From Pseudomonadota bacterium (lineage in GTDB: Bacteria > Desulfobacterota > Binatia > Binatales > Binataceae): a stretch of 64,000 bases of DNA. The stretch covers positions 1 to 64,000 of the forward strand of contig JAJPHZ010000027.1 of assembly GCA_021325025.1 (NCBI GenBank), in the 5' to 3' direction. A model generated the notes under the pieces. The model worked only from the letters and a program-made list of their open reading frames with translations. It searched no databases and was not told the origin of the DNA. Of this stretch, positions 1 through 9,120 are shown piece after piece. The stretch's first letter is position 1. Every line of letters begins with the position of its first letter. A program made the position numbers and the translations under genes.

Positions 1-15
1 AGGAGGACGCGGGCG

Positions 16-198
16 ATGGAGTTGCCGAAGTGCCAAAAGTGCAACAACGGGGCACTCATACCACTTTCGGATTACGGGCAGGAAGGCGCTTCGGTTATTT
101 TCAAGGCTTGGGTCTGCACCAATCCGGAATGTGGGTTCAGCTTGCGGGTCGATAAGGGCGAAGTGACCTACGGCAAGCGCATCGAAACCAAGCATTAA
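16..198 (+). CDS. Small zinc-ribbon protein
   Basis: A 60-residue protein of unknown function. It holds two Cys pairs, CQKC near residue 6 and CTNPEC near residue 34, spaced as in a zinc ribbon or rubredoxin-like knuckle. A consensus AGGAGG lies at bases 1-6, nine bases before the ATG, so translation is well supported. There is no signal peptide. Nothing nearby on the same strand suggests a partner; the next gene starts almost 400 bases away. Comparable small ribbons bind RNA, DNA or proteins, but no specific role can be assigned. Confidence 0.75.
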   Translation: MELPKCQKCNNGALIPLSDYGQEGASVIFKAWVCTNPECGFSLRVDKGEVTYGKRIETKH

Positions 199-587
199 CA
201 AACCCCTGACTCTCAACGCTGCGGCGCAGAGCAATTTATCGCTGCGGGCTGTTTTTCGGCGACGAGATGCAGCGCGGCCCCAACGGCGAGAGGCGGCCCC
301 CTGAGCTGGCGCTCTGTGCGGGCAAAAGCGCTGCGAAAATCTCCACGCCGCACACCGGTGCAAAGCCGGGAACAGCGCTGCACTTTGACCCTTGACGGAA
401 ATTTCAAAATTAAGTAAACGGCACAGTCGAACGCCGGACGGCGCATGCTGCGGGCCGGTTTTGTCAAATCCAGCCCGCGATGGTTTTGAAGAATGACCCG
501 GGTTAGGATTGCGCCGCAGTGCCAAAGCAAGGTAAGGAATCGAGGCGGAATTTCCAAATTCCTGCTCGGTCAAAGAAGCGAGGATCA
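199..587. other. Intergenic region without recognised gene
   Basis: About 390 bases between the zinc-ribbon gene and the Ycf48-like lipoprotein gene. Open frames here are short, lack ribosome sites and have no recognisable protein pattern. No tRNA or clear terminator was seen. The promoter of the downstream lipoprotein probably lies here. If that gene starts at the upstream GTG (519), the last 69 bases are coding. Confidence 0.5.
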
Positions 588-1586
588 GTGAAAGCAGCAG
601 CCAAGAGTTTGGGTTTGAGCCTGGCCGTGATGCTGCTCATGGGCGCGATGCTCAGCGCGTGTTCCCATGAGCCGGCAAAGGGGATTCCAGAAAAGTCCGA
701 GAACCTGGGACCGCGGCCTTGGGAGCCGCTGTACGGCATCGCCATTCATTCGGGGACCTGGTTCATCGTTGGCGCCCGGGGCGTGGTGTTGACCACCGCC
801 GACCAGGGCAAGAACTGGCATCGCCGCTCCCTGATCAATCGTGACTTCTATTGCATCCGCTTCAGCCCCAGCGGCAAGAAGGCATGGATTACCGGTGAGG
901 ATGGGCTCATCTTCGTCTCCGACGACGAAGGCAAGACGTGGACCCAGCAGAAGTCGGGCACCGAGGACCGGTTGCTGAAAATCGGCATCGCTGATGACCA
1001 GCGGGCGGCCATCGCCGGCAGCGACGGCACCACGCTCTACACCGCCGACGGCGGCGCCACCTGGAGCGCCAACAAGTTCAAGGACATCACCTTCTTCGAT
1101 ATCGCGATGAACCCCAACGGCGAAGGTTGGGCGGTGGGCGAGTTCGAGACCATTCTGCACACCACCGACGCGGGCAAGACCTGGCAGGTGCAAAAAGGCG
1201 GTATCACGCGCGATTTCCGCGTCGGTCCGTATTTCGCCGTGGATTTCGAGCCCAACAGCCAAGAAGGCTTCGTGGTCGGCTTGCAAGGTACCGTACAGAG
1301 CACCACCGACGGGGGCAAAACCTGGCATGACACCAAGCTGCCGATTAATCGGGCGATGTACGTGGCGGTAGGCGCCGATAAGTCGCTGTGGATGGCTGGA
1401 GCGGACGGCACCTTTATCAGCGCCAAAGTGGATCAGCAGCAACTGGGCGGCTGGAAGGTCGAAAACCCGACCTTTAACGATATCGCCGACCTGGCAGTCT
1501 CGGGCGACCTTCAGGTCGCGGTGGGGCTCAACGGAACCGTAATTATGTCGCAGGACAGTGGCGCGCACTGGCAACAGGTGCCGTAA
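588..1586 (+). CDS. Ycf48-like beta-propeller lipoprotein (BNR/Asp-box repeats)
   Basis: Predicted lipoprotein of 332 residues. Starting at GTG 588 gives a short basic N-terminus, a hydrophobic stretch and the lipobox LSAC; a possible upstream GTG at 519 would add 23 charged residues before the signal peptide. The mature part has at least six Asp-box motifs of the type S/T-x-D-x-G-K-x-W (for example DQGKNW, DEGKTW, DAGKTW, DGGKTW), characteristic of Ycf48/Hcf136-like propellers. In non-photosynthetic Proteobacteria such proteins are often encoded beside DUF1302/DUF1329 and RND-type exporter genes; here a DUF1302 gene follows about 600 bases later. A role as a periplasmic assembly or transport accessory factor is inferred. 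Confidence 0.88.
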   Translation: MKAAAKSLGLSLAVMLLMGAMLSACSHEPAKGIPEKSENLGPRPWEPLYGIAIHSGTWFIVGARGVVLTTADQGKNWHRRSLINRDFYCIRFSPSGKKAWITGEDGLIFVSDDEGKTWTQQKSGTEDRLLKIGIADDQRAAIAGSDGTTLYTADGGATWSANKFKDITFFDIAMNPNGEGWAVGEFETILHTTDAGKTWQVQKGGITRDFRVGPYFAVDFEPNSQEGFVVGLQGTVQSTTDGGKTWHDTKLPINRAMYVAVGADKSLWMAGADGTFISAKVDQQQLGGWKVENPTFNDIADLAVSGDLQVAVGLNGTVIMSQDSGAHWQQVP

Positions 1587-2189
1587 GACAGAGAGCTTTG
1601 CTGAGTTTCCCGCCCTGAGAAGGCGTTTCTCTGCCTGCTCAGGCTGGGAAGAAGGCGGGGTAAGCGCGCAGGTCGAGTGCAGGCTTAAGTTAGCGTGGAG
1701 TGAGGCTTGATAACCTTCGTTTTTTTAGGGCTGATTGGCTTGCAATGTTCGATCAATTGAGGTAGAGCCTTTCGCGTTGGCTGGATGAGGATGACCGCAG
1801 TTCCAGCGGAACTGCGAAATCCATATGACGCAGCCGTGCTTGCGGCTGCTAAACGAGGTGCGGGGGTTGACGGTTTCTGGCATATTCGCGGCGCTGGTCC
1901 AGGGCGACGCCCACAACGAATCATCAGCTAAGGTTCGTGCCCACGGGGCAGAGTTCAGGCCAGCATTTACCGCTTCATCTCGCCGGTCAGGGCAGCGCGC
2001 ATTGCGCCCCGGCCGCTTGCGGCGGTCACTTTCGTGGGCATGTCGTTGCGCCTGCGTTGCTAGGACGGTTTGTTTCCGGGCTCGAGACCCGGCGCATGGA
2101 CGGAGAGGCAGCCCATCCCGGATGCGGGAGGCGTGCCGTTAACCGAGGGTAAATCGGTCAAAAAGCGGGGTAAAGCAGGGGTAAACATT
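1587..2189. other. Long intergenic region, no supported gene
   Basis: About 600 bases between the Ycf48-like gene and the DUF1302 gene. Several overlapping frames exist on both strands but none has a ribosome site, domain pattern or consistent codon use. Nested complementary blocks near 1609-1659 (CCCGCC with GGCGGG, CCTGAG with CTCAGG) could fold at the 3' end of the upstream transcript, without a convincing U tract. A short hairpin at 2076-2092 resembles a tRNA T-arm but lacks the rest of a tRNA. The promoter for the DUF1302 gene is expected near the right end. Confidence 0.45.
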
Positions 2190-4052
2190 ATGATAAGAAG
2201 AAGTGGGAAACGGTATGTGTGGCGGATGCCGCTGGCTCTATCCGCATCGGTGGTGGTGGCGGCAGCGGTGGTGGTTTTGATCGGTCTGAGCGCGGGTATC
2301 AGCGCCGCGCAGGACCAGGGCGCGGCGGCAGGCGCGCCGGCCTCCAATCAGCCCGCCTTCATCAAGAATCTTCACATCACGGGGTTTGTGCAAAACACCA
2401 CCTCGACGTGGGTTAACTCCAGTGCCATGGAGTACAACACCTACCCGGTGACCAATCCGCTGGCACCCAACCGCCTCCACCCGGTGCTCAACCGCAACTC
2501 GCTGGCGGCCGAGCGCAACATGATCCAGGTGGACGTCAACGACGACTTCACCGAAAACGACAGCATGTTCATGCGGGTGTGGGGCGTATACGAACCCAGC
2601 TATCCGTGGGAGGAGAACTGCGCGCAGCAATATGGTAACCTTGCGCCGGGCGTGCCCTTTGGCATCAGCGAACTCGGTGAAGGTCCCAACGGCCATTGCA
2701 ACTCCGACTTCTACAACCAGTACGGCATCCGCGAATTGTGGTTCAAGCATCGCTGGGGTCCGCTGCAGTTCTTCGTCGGCCGCCAGATCGTGACTTGGGG
2801 TGAATCGCTGGCCTTCCGTGTCGGTGACCAGATCAACCCGCAGGACCTGAGCTGGGCTTTTGGCTTTGCCAACCTGGAGCAGTCCCGAACTCCGGTGTGG
2901 ATGCTCCACCCGATTCTGAACCTGCCCAGCGTGGGGCCGTTCAGCTCCAACTTCGCGGAGTTGGTTTACATCCCGGGCTTCGACTTCATGTACACCCAGG
3001 TGGACTATGCCAATGACTCATTCGATGGCATGGACAACATCCGCGGTCGCGTCAACATCACTGCGGACTCTCCTGGTGGTCGCTTCGGCGTTCGGACCGA
3101 CAGCCGCGAGATTGTTTTCCTGGGCGCCCCCGAAATAGCGCCGCCGTTCGCGATGGTGCAGGCGGGTATTCCGGTACCAGGTTGTATTGCAGGCTGCTTT
3201 TATCTGAGTGCTGGCAGAAACGTCCAGCAGCAAGTCCCCAGTGCCACGTGGGGCAACTCCCAGATTGGCTTCCGTCTGCACACTCTGGTGGAGAATGCCG
3301 AAATCACCGCTTTCTATCTGTGGAACCATGATTACAGCCCGGTTGCGCGCTACGACAACCGCTCGGCGCTCGCCATTGCGCCGGGCTTTGCTCTGCGGCG
3401 CGTCAATCTGTTCTATCCCCAGTACCAGGCGGTGGGCTTCACGGTGAACCGGCCGATCTATCTGCCGGGTGCACTGGCCCAGTTGCCCTTCGTCATCCGG
3501 GCCGAGACGCTGTACAAGAACCACGATGCGTTCAATACGCTGGCGATGCCGGGCACGCCTTTGAACCATTTCGCAGGCATCGGGGTGCGCAACTTCTCCA
3601 TCGATGGTACGACGCGCTCCGACACCTTGCTGTGGCTGTTCGCCCTGGACTTGGATCAGGCCTACACGCCCTGGCTGACCACCACCGGCAACCTGACCGC
3701 GAACTTCGAGGTCATGGGTACCACCATCCTCAGCTACAGCAGGTTCATGCAGGGTGCCGCGGGCTTCTTCGAGCGCGCCTATCACAACGACGTCAACATG
3801 CTGCTCAGCGTGGGCAGCAGTTGGTGGTGGGGCGCGATCTCGCCCAACTGGACCACGATCTTCAACCCCAATGGGTTGACCTTCCTGTCCTTCCCGAGCA
3901 TCCAGCTCACTCCGCCATGGACCAACAAGTACTTCATGAAGCTGGAATGGGTTGATGTGCAGGGCACCAACCAGTTCGGTCTTGATGGCGGCGTGTTCAA
4001 GGGCAAGGACATGATCTTTGCCCAGTTCCAGTACAACTTCTCGCTGCTCTAG
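2190..4052 (+). CDS. DUF1302 family outer-membrane beta-barrel protein
   Basis: Predicted outer-membrane protein of 620 residues. The ATG at 2190 follows GCAGGGG with eight bases spacing and gives a basic N-terminus, a long hydrophobic segment and an Ala-x-Ala-type cleavage region, so it is preferred over frames extending upstream. The body is rich in alternating aromatic residues and carries the DUF1302 hallmark around residues 185-230, where a strand ending in FVGRQ-x-V-x-WGE is followed by a loop with INPQDL. DUF1302 proteins are thought to act at the outer membrane with LolA-like DUF1329 proteins, which occur here as two paralogues at 29-32 kb. The transcript ends in a strong terminator. 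Substrate unknown; lipid or hydrocarbon handling is only an inference. Confidence 0.9.
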   Translation: MIRRSGKRYVWRMPLALSASVVVAAAVVVLIGLSAGISAAQDQGAAAGAPASNQPAFIKNLHITGFVQNTTSTWVNSSAMEYNTYPVTNPLAPNRLHPVLNRNSLAAERNMIQVDVNDDFTENDSMFMRVWGVYEPSYPWEENCAQQYGNLAPGVPFGISELGEGPNGHCNSDFYNQYGIRELWFKHRWGPLQFFVGRQIVTWGESLAFRVGDQINPQDLSWAFGFANLEQSRTPVWMLHPILNLPSVGPFSSNFAELVYIPGFDFMYTQVDYANDSFDGMDNIRGRVNITADSPGGRFGVRTDSREIVFLGAPEIAPPFAMVQAGIPVPGCIAGCFYLSAGRNVQQQVPSATWGNSQIGFRLHTLVENAEITAFYLWNHDYSPVARYDNRSALAIAPGFALRRVNLFYPQYQAVGFTVNRPIYLPGALAQLPFVIRAETLYKNHDAFNTLAMPGTPLNHFAGIGVRNFSIDGTTRSDTLLWLFALDLDQAYTPWLTTTGNLTANFEVMGTTILSYSRFMQGAAGFFERAYHNDVNMLLSVGSSWWWGAISPNWTTIFNPNGLTFLSFPSIQLTPPWTNKYFMKLEWVDVQGTNQFGLDGGVFKGKDMIFAQFQYNFSLL

Positions 4053-4071
4053 CCGGAGCAAGAGACCTAAC

Positions 4072-4115
4072 CAGGACGGCCGGGCGGCGGCGCCACTCGG
4101 CCGTCCTGCTTTTTT
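4072..4115 (+). terminator. Rho-independent terminator after DUF1302 gene
   Basis: An 11-bp perfect stem (4072-4082 pairs with 4098-4108) with a GC-rich 15-base loop, followed by C and a run of six T at 4110-4115. It lies 20 bases after the DUF1302 stop codon. Confidence 0.93.
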
Positions 4116-4215
4116 GGACAACGGTTGGCGCGCCACCTGGCCTCTCTGAGAACGCAGAGTTGTGGTGTCTGGTGCCCTCCTGGAGGCGAGAAAGACCAAA
4201 GCGCAGCGCAGGCCG

Positions 4216-5499
4216 CTACTGCCCGGTGCCGCCGGGCGCCGAACCTTCCCTGCCACAGGCTTGATCGCGGCTAGGGCGGGTCTCAGTGCTGCCGCCAGAG
4301 CGGTCCGTTACCCAGTGATTGTAAATCATGTAGTCGTAGATGCTTCGAGCGATAAGCGCGGAGAGCGCCGGGTTGTAATGCACCCAGTCAACGTACAGGT
4401 TTTCGCGCAGACCCTCTTGTATGTCACCGAGCCATAGAAAATTCTTGCCCATCAGTCCGCCACGACTCCTGGCTTCAAGCACCGGGTACACGGCCTGCAC
4501 CAACGGTATTCTGAGGCCAAACGCGCGGCTGTCTTCCACTGCCTTTTTGTATAAAAAGTGATACTTTATGTCGTAGTTGTACATCGGCACCGGCTGCCAG
4601 GTCAGAAGCACTTTGGTACCGAAACATTTCCCAAGCTGATTTATCAGTGCGCGGTTGGTTTCGTAGCGCGAGATGATGGCGTCGGCCTTTTCCCTGACCT
4701 GGCGCACGACGGGCGGACGCGAAGGTTGCTTCGGCTTGAAGACGCCGATTATGCCGTTGACAAGTCTCAGCAGCGGCAGCTCGGCTGCGATCGAAGCATG
4801 CGAGGCGCCACGCAGGGCCGCGGCGAACGCATCCCCTTCCTGCCATCCGTGGCGATACCAGAGGCACTCGTTAAGGCCGTCGATAAAGACCACGATGTCG
4901 GGCCGAAGCCCCAAGCGCAGAAGTTTAAAATAAAGCAGCAGTTCCTGGGTCGAGGTATAAGCGCTGAAGCCAAAGTTGTAGACGTCAACCGGTGGTATTG
5001 CCGGGGTTTGGTCGAACAATTGCTGCAGTTGGGAAGGAATGGTTTGCTGGTCGGTAAGGCCCATGCCGAAAGTGGTCGAGCCGCCGAAAACGAAGATGCT
5101 GATACGACCCGGAGCGGGCGGCCACGGTGCGGGCCTGCTATTCAGCCGGTACCCTGCCGGAGCCACGTTGACGAAACGCCCGCGGTGCGGCAGAGGTTGA
5201 ATCTGGGTAATAGCATCGTATTCCCAATCGAGTTGTCCCTTCGGTGTTCCCCAGGTTTCTGTCATCAGCTCTGAGAGCTGTTGCAGGGACCATCCCGGAT
5301 AGGCCCCTGCCATGGTCTTGTAGCCATAGGTGGAAACCGGATTGTACTCGGGCAGCGCATACTCAGGTCTCAATTTCAGCCACACATATATCAAGATCCA
5401 CGCTGCGAAATTCAAAATGATGAAAATCGCAACCAGGTTGAAAAACGTAATAGCAAGTCCAAAATACAAGCGCTTCAACTTGTCTGAAATAGATTCCAT
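4216..5499 (-). CDS. Membrane-anchored SGNH/GDSL-type hydrolase
   Basis: A 427-residue protein with one N-terminal transmembrane segment (about residues 15-40) and an extracytoplasmic SGNH hydrolase domain. Visible blocks are FGGSTTFG with the candidate nucleophile Ser141, DGLNE with Asn210, and a C-terminal DWVHYN giving Asp371 and His374. Such enzymes act as esterases or as O-acetyl-handling enzymes on polysaccharides; no glycan biosynthesis genes lie nearby, so the substrate is unknown. The last 30 residues are polar and low complexity. It is a monocistronic gene diverging from the P450 gene at 5844, and its sequence is somewhat less GC-rich than the surroundings. Confidence 0.85.
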   Translation of the reverse strand: MESISDKLKRLYFGLAITFFNLVAIFIILNFAAWILIYVWLKLRPEYALPEYNPVSTYGYKTMAGAYPGWSLQQLSELMTETWGTPKGQLDWEYDAITQIQPLPHRGRFVNVAPAGYRLNSRPAPWPPAPGRISIFVFGGSTTFGMGLTDQQTIPSQLQQLFDQTPAIPPVDVYNFGFSAYTSTQELLLYFKLLRLGLRPDIVVFIDGLNECLWYRHGWQEGDAFAAALRGASHASIAAELPLLRLVNGIIGVFKPKQPSRPPVVRQVREKADAIISRYETNRALINQLGKCFGTKVLLTWQPVPMYNYDIKYHFLYKKAVEDSRAFGLRIPLVQAVYPVLEARSRGGLMGKNFLWLGDIQEGLRENLYVDWVHYNPALSALIARSIYDYMIYNHWVTDRSGGSTETRPSRDQACGREGSAPGGTGQ

Positions 5500-5843
5500 T
5501 TTGAGTGTTGGCGTCCGGACCGGTGTGATAAAAGGGTTTCGGCTGGCTGGAAAAATCGCAACTCTCTTCTTTTTGCGCTCACCATTGAACCACGAAAATC
5601 ATTGGCCTTCCAAGCCCGCGCCGCAGCCTTGCTTCCAGACCTGGTGCGGGATGTCAACCGGCGCTGGCCGCGCCCGCGTAACCAGGCGCGCTGACCGCAC
5701 GGTTAACCAAATGGTTTAAGCAGTTTGCCAAACATCGCTGCTTGTGCCATCGTGAAGGGCGATGCCGATTTGGCGCCGGCTGGGGATCGCTTCGGGGCAG
5801 GGGCACGGCGGGATGACCGGCAGTTCCGGCAGGGGGTGCCATT
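5500..5843. other. Divergent promoter region, SGNH hydrolase / P450
   Basis: About 340 bases between two divergently transcribed genes. No RNA gene, repeat or supported ORF was found. It should hold the promoters of both genes; no operator palindrome could be identified with confidence. Confidence 0.4.
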
Positions 5844-7037
5844 ATGGAAGAGGCTGCCGCTCAGCCCGGTTTCGATCGCTTCGACCCCGCCTTTCTCAGC
5901 GATCCATATCCGTTCTACAAAATGCTCTACAACCAGCCGCCGATGGTGCTGGAGTTGGAGATGCGCACGGTGCTGCTGGCGCGCTACGCCGATGTGGTGG
6001 CCGCGCTGCGCGATCCCCATACCTTCTCCAGCGCGCCGATCCGCGAGATCTCGCAGGCGCACATTTTCGGCGGTGTGCCGACGCTGATCCTTTCCGACCC
6101 GCCCGTGCATACGCGTTTGCGCCGGCTCGTCAACCAGGCCTTTGCGCCGCGCCGGATACGGGAGATGGAGCCGCGGATTCGGCAGATCGCTGACCAGTTG
6201 CTGACGCGCGCGGAGCGCGCGGGCAGCTTCGAAGCGATGAAGGACCTGGCTGAGCCGCTGCCGACGATGGTAATCGCGGAGGTACTGGGCATTCCGTCGG
6301 AGGACTACCAGATGTTCAAGGAATGGTCCGACGCGTTGCTCGAGGTCGCCAACGTGCCGCCTGGCTCGCCGCCGCCGCCGGGGTTTGAGGAGGCGCTGGA
6401 AGCGGAGCGCGCCTACTTCAGGCAGCGCTACGAGGAACTGCGCCGCAATCCAGGCACCGACCTGATGAGCGGGCTCATCCAGGCGCAGGAGAACGACGCG
6501 CTGACCTTCGATGAGGTGGCGGGCTTCTTCAATCTGCTGCTGCTGGCCGGCAACGAAACCACCACCAATCTCATCGGCAATGGCCTGTATGCCCTGATGC
6601 GCCATCCAGAGCAACTTGAAGCGTTGCGTCGCGATCCGTCCCTGATGCCGGGTGCGATCGAGGAGATGCTGCGATGGGACTGCCCGGTGCAGGCGACCGG
6701 GCGCAACATCCTGCACGACTGCGAATTTGCCGGCGTGCGGCTGCGCAAAGACACCGTCGTGGTGGTGCTCAACGGGGCGGCCAATCGCGATCCGGCCCAG
6801 TTTCCCGACCCTGACCGCTTCGACATCCGGCGCGATCCCAACGATCATGTCGCTTTCGGCGAAGGCATCCACTTCTGCCTGGGCGCGGCACTGGCACGGC
6901 TGGAGGGCTCGATCGCGATCGGCGGGGCGCTAAGCCGCTTTCCACATCTGCGCCTGGACGACAGGCGCGAGCAACCGCGCTACAAGAAGTCGTTCAACGT
7001 GCGGGGCTTGATCAGTCTGCCGCTGAGTATCGGGTAG
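5844..7037 (+). CDS. Cytochrome P450
   Basis: Soluble bacterial P450 of 397 residues, about the usual class length. The I-helix oxygen-activation motif AGNETTTN is present, the K-helix E-x-x-R appears as EMLR, and the heme loop is FGEGIHFCLG with the thiolate Cys345. The ATG is preceded by a purine-rich GCAGGGGG about seven bases upstream. It needs ferredoxin and ferredoxin reductase partners, none of which is encoded adjacent. The overall pattern resembles CYP107-like enzymes that hydroxylate lipids, terpenoids or polyketides. The substrate cannot be told from sequence. Confidence 0.95.
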   Translation: MEEAAAQPGFDRFDPAFLSDPYPFYKMLYNQPPMVLELEMRTVLLARYADVVAALRDPHTFSSAPIREISQAHIFGGVPTLILSDPPVHTRLRRLVNQAFAPRRIREMEPRIRQIADQLLTRAERAGSFEAMKDLAEPLPTMVIAEVLGIPSEDYQMFKEWSDALLEVANVPPGSPPPPGFEEALEAERAYFRQRYEELRRNPGTDLMSGLIQAQENDALTFDEVAGFFNLLLLAGNETTTNLIGNGLYALMRHPEQLEALRRDPSLMPGAIEEMLRWDCPVQATGRNILHDCEFAGVRLRKDTVVVVLNGAANRDPAQFPDPDRFDIRRDPNDHVAFGEGIHFCLGAALARLEGSIAIGGALSRFPHLRLDDRREQPRYKKSFNVRGLISLPLSIG

Positions 7038-7060
7038 CGGGGTTGGATGCGGAAACCTGA

Positions 7061-7135
7061 CGGCTGACCCGTTTCCTGGAAGCGAAGGGGAACCATTTCT
7101 GACCCGTGTCGGGAAGGGGGCTGGGGGTTTAGGAT
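7061..7135. repeat. Dispersed C/G-rich intergenic repeat, copy 1
   Basis: Contains GAAGGGGAACC, then GTGTCGGGAAGG and a GGTTTAGG tail, the same blocks in the same order as the repeat at 16066-16150. It sits 3' of the P450 gene and before the GNAT gene. It is degenerate, with only a weak hairpin. Confidence 0.55.
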
Positions 7136-7215
7136 TCTGCCGCGCTGGCCTTGTGTCGGCTCTGCTTGAGACAAGCGGTTAAAATATCCAGTGCTGCAAG
7201 CACTATAGTGTCGCT

Positions 7216-7854
7216 GTGAATGACGACCTTAAACTTCCCGTATTGGCGCTCTATCCTGAACTGCACGAGCAGGCCGCGGCGGCGTTGGGGCGGGCGTTTA
7301 TCAACGATCCGGTCTTTCTTGCAATCGCACCCGGCGTTGACGACACCACCGAGCGTGCGCGGATACTGGGCGAGATGTTCCGCGCGATGCTCTTCGTGCA
7401 GCGCCGCACCGGACAGCCCGCCTTCGGCATCATCCGCGACGCCCGGGTGATCGCCGCTGCGGTCACGGAAGGCGCAGGGCGCGCGTCGGTTGTGGACACC
7501 GTGATGGCCGGGGTGGGACAGATGCCGCGGATGGTGCGCGCGATCGGTGTAGGGGGCATCCGCCGTGCGATGGCGATTTTCAGCGCGCTTGCGCAAAGCC
7601 ATCCGCACGAGCCCCACCTTTATCTGCAAACCCTGGGTGTCGAGCCGGCCTACCAGCGGCGGCATTTAGGCGGCGCGCTGCTCGACTATCTGCGGGCGCA
7701 GGCCCTGGCGCGTCCCGACCTCACCGGCGTGTACCTGGAGACGGCGACCGAAGCCAACGTCGCATATTACAGCGCCCGGGGATACCAGGTGATCGGCGAA
7801 ATCGCGCCGCTGGGTGTCAGGATGTGGCGGATGTTTCAACGGGTGCGCGGTTGA
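7216..7854 (+). CDS. GNAT family N-acetyltransferase
   Basis: A 212-residue protein starting at GTG 7216. The acetyl-CoA-binding signature is seen as VEPAYQRRHLGGALLDYL around residues 137-154, and the C-terminal beta-strand pattern (YLETATEANVAYYSARGY) is typical of the GNAT fold. Substrate unknown; small molecules or protein N-termini are possible. It is downstream of the P450 gene but separated by about 180 bases containing a repeat, so it is probably transcribed alone. It is convergent with the lipoprotein gene that ends at 7871. Confidence 0.87.
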   Translation: MNDDLKLPVLALYPELHEQAAAALGRAFINDPVFLAIAPGVDDTTERARILGEMFRAMLFVQRRTGQPAFGIIRDARVIAAAVTEGAGRASVVDTVMAGVGQMPRMVRAIGVGGIRRAMAIFSALAQSHPHEPHLYLQTLGVEPAYQRRHLGGALLDYLRAQALARPDLTGVYLETATEANVAYYSARGYQVIGEIAPLGVRMWRMFQRVRG

Positions 7855-7870
7855 GGCGCGGGCGGCCGAC

Positions 7871-8398
7871 CTACTTCGCGCTGCTGCTCTGGGCACCGGG
7901 ATTGGTATAGACGATCGCGATCGCGTCGACATAGGTCCCGCGATGACCGACGCCGCCGATGTCAGGCTGGTGTTCGCGGTCGTTGATGTAGTCGCCCGGC
8001 GGCGCGTTGGCTCCGTAGGCCAGGCGCATCTGGTTGGGGGCGCCTTCGTAAAGCAGACGGCGAGTTTCCTGCTTGGCGCCGGACAAAACCAGCACCGCGT
8101 CAGCGCCGGTTTCGCACGCCTTGCGTTTAATTTCGTCAAGCACCTGCTGTTGGGAGTATTGGAGCGATGCCCACGCGTCGACAATCGCGACTTTGTGGTA
8201 ATCCACCGTCGGTTCGGCGTAGATCACCGGCATGTAGCAGTTGGGATCCTTGGCCGGTCGCGAGGGAGTCTCGATTTCGGTGACAGTTGCGGTCGGCGGC
8301 ATGTCGGGCTCGGTGGAGCATGCCGCCAGCGCGACCATCAGCCCCAGAGCTGCCACCCAGGGTTTTGCCAGCTTCGCGATACCGGTCATGGCGTTCAC
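7871..8398 (-). CDS. Hypothetical lipoprotein
   Basis: A 175-residue predicted lipoprotein with lipobox LAAC about 27 residues from the start. The GTG at 8398 has GAGGGG nine bases upstream and is chosen over an in-frame ATG four codons later. The mature domain has an alpha/beta pattern with KACETGADAVLVLSG, similar in style to small lipoproteins with a heavy-metal-binding-like or YbjQ-like fold, but I do not recognise a named family. It diverges from the VanZ gene. Confidence 0.7.
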   Translation of the reverse strand: MNAMTGIAKLAKPWVAALGLMVALAACSTEPDMPPTATVTEIETPSRPAKDPNCYMPVIYAEPTVDYHKVAIVDAWASLQYSQQQVLDEIKRKACETGADAVLVLSGAKQETRRLLYEGAPNQMRLAYGANAPPGDYINDREHQPDIGGVGHRGTYVDAIAIVYTNPGAQSSSAK

Positions 8399-8589
8399 TT
8401 AACCGCGCCCCTCAGCGTTTTATTACAGCAAAGGCGGCGTTGCGATCCAAGCTCGCGACGCCTAACCGCCCCCTTTCAAGGCGAAGGAAAGCGAATTTTT
8501 AGTTCTCTACCTCTTCCTGTTTTTAGGCGGAGCTGCGGGCCGGGTGTAAGCCGCTCGCGCGGGCGCCATTTCCCGGATACAATGATGAT

Positions 8590-9033
8590 GTGACGGCACG
8601 CATGAGGTTTGGCCTGGATGCCCACGCGCATCCGAAGTTGTGGTCGTGGCTGCCGGCGGCGGCCTGGGCCATCCTGATTTTCTTCCTGTCCACGTCACTT
8701 TTCACCGCCCAGGAAACCGGGTCCTGGATCGAGCCGATACTTGGATGGCTGATGCCGTGGGCCACGGTTCAAACGATCGAGGTGATGCATTACGGCATCC
8801 GCAAGCTGGCCCATTTCACCGAATACGGCATCCTGTTTCTGCTCCTGATTCGCGGCCCGATGCGCGGGCATGCGGTGATAGCGCTGGCTGTATGCGCGGC
8901 CTACGCGATGCTCGATGAGGGGCATCAGATGCTGGTGCCGGAACGGACCGCGTCGCTCTATGACGTCGCGCTGGACTTCAGCGGCGCCCTGTTCAGCCAT
9001 TTCATGAGCGTTGGCCTCACCGAATTGGTTTGA
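8590..9033 (+). CDS. VanZ-like family membrane protein
   Basis: A 147-residue membrane protein with about four hydrophobic segments. The VanZ-family signature is clear: RKLAHFTEYGIL in the second segment and DEGHQMLVPERTASLYDVALDFSGA in the third to fourth. VanZ proteins are uncharacterised membrane proteins linked in some cases to teicoplanin resistance or to lipid-linked processes. The GTG at 8590 lacks a strong ribosome site; an in-frame ATG at 8602 is possible. Confidence 0.88.
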   Translation: MTARMRFGLDAHAHPKLWSWLPAAAWAILIFFLSTSLFTAQETGSWIEPILGWLMPWATVQTIEVMHYGIRKLAHFTEYGILFLLLIRGPMRGHAVIALAVCAAYAMLDEGHQMLVPERTASLYDVALDFSGALFSHFMSVGLTELV

Positions 9034-9081
9034 CGCAACTCCCGTCCCATTGCGCCAGGATCACTGGTTACAAAATCCCGT

Positions 9082-9120
9082 CCGGTTCTCCTTCCCGTTG
9101 GGGAAAGTGGCCAGGGATTA
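9082..9120. repeat. Dispersed C/G-rich intergenic repeat, copy 2
   Basis: A CTTCCC-GTT-GGGGAAAG hairpin and a GGATTAGG tail lie between the convergent VanZ and GST genes. The tail supplies the stop codon of the GST gene. It shares its layout with the copies near 7.1 and 16.1 kb. Confidence 0.5.

Noticed and set aside
585-1574. Long minus-strand ORF opposite the Ycf48-like gene
   Set aside because: Mirror frame of a strongly coding GC-rich gene; the product is low complexity (Arg/Gly/Val-rich), with no domain and no ribosome site.
2076-2092. Hairpin CCGGG-CTCGAGA-CCCGG resembling a tRNA T-arm
   Set aside because: No acceptor, D or anticodon arm can be built around it; probably chance in GC-rich sequence.
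1685-2152. Several overlapping ORFs of 60-105 codons between the Ycf48-like and DUF1302 genes
   Set aside because: They contradict each other in frame and strand, lack ribosome sites and show no protein-like composition.
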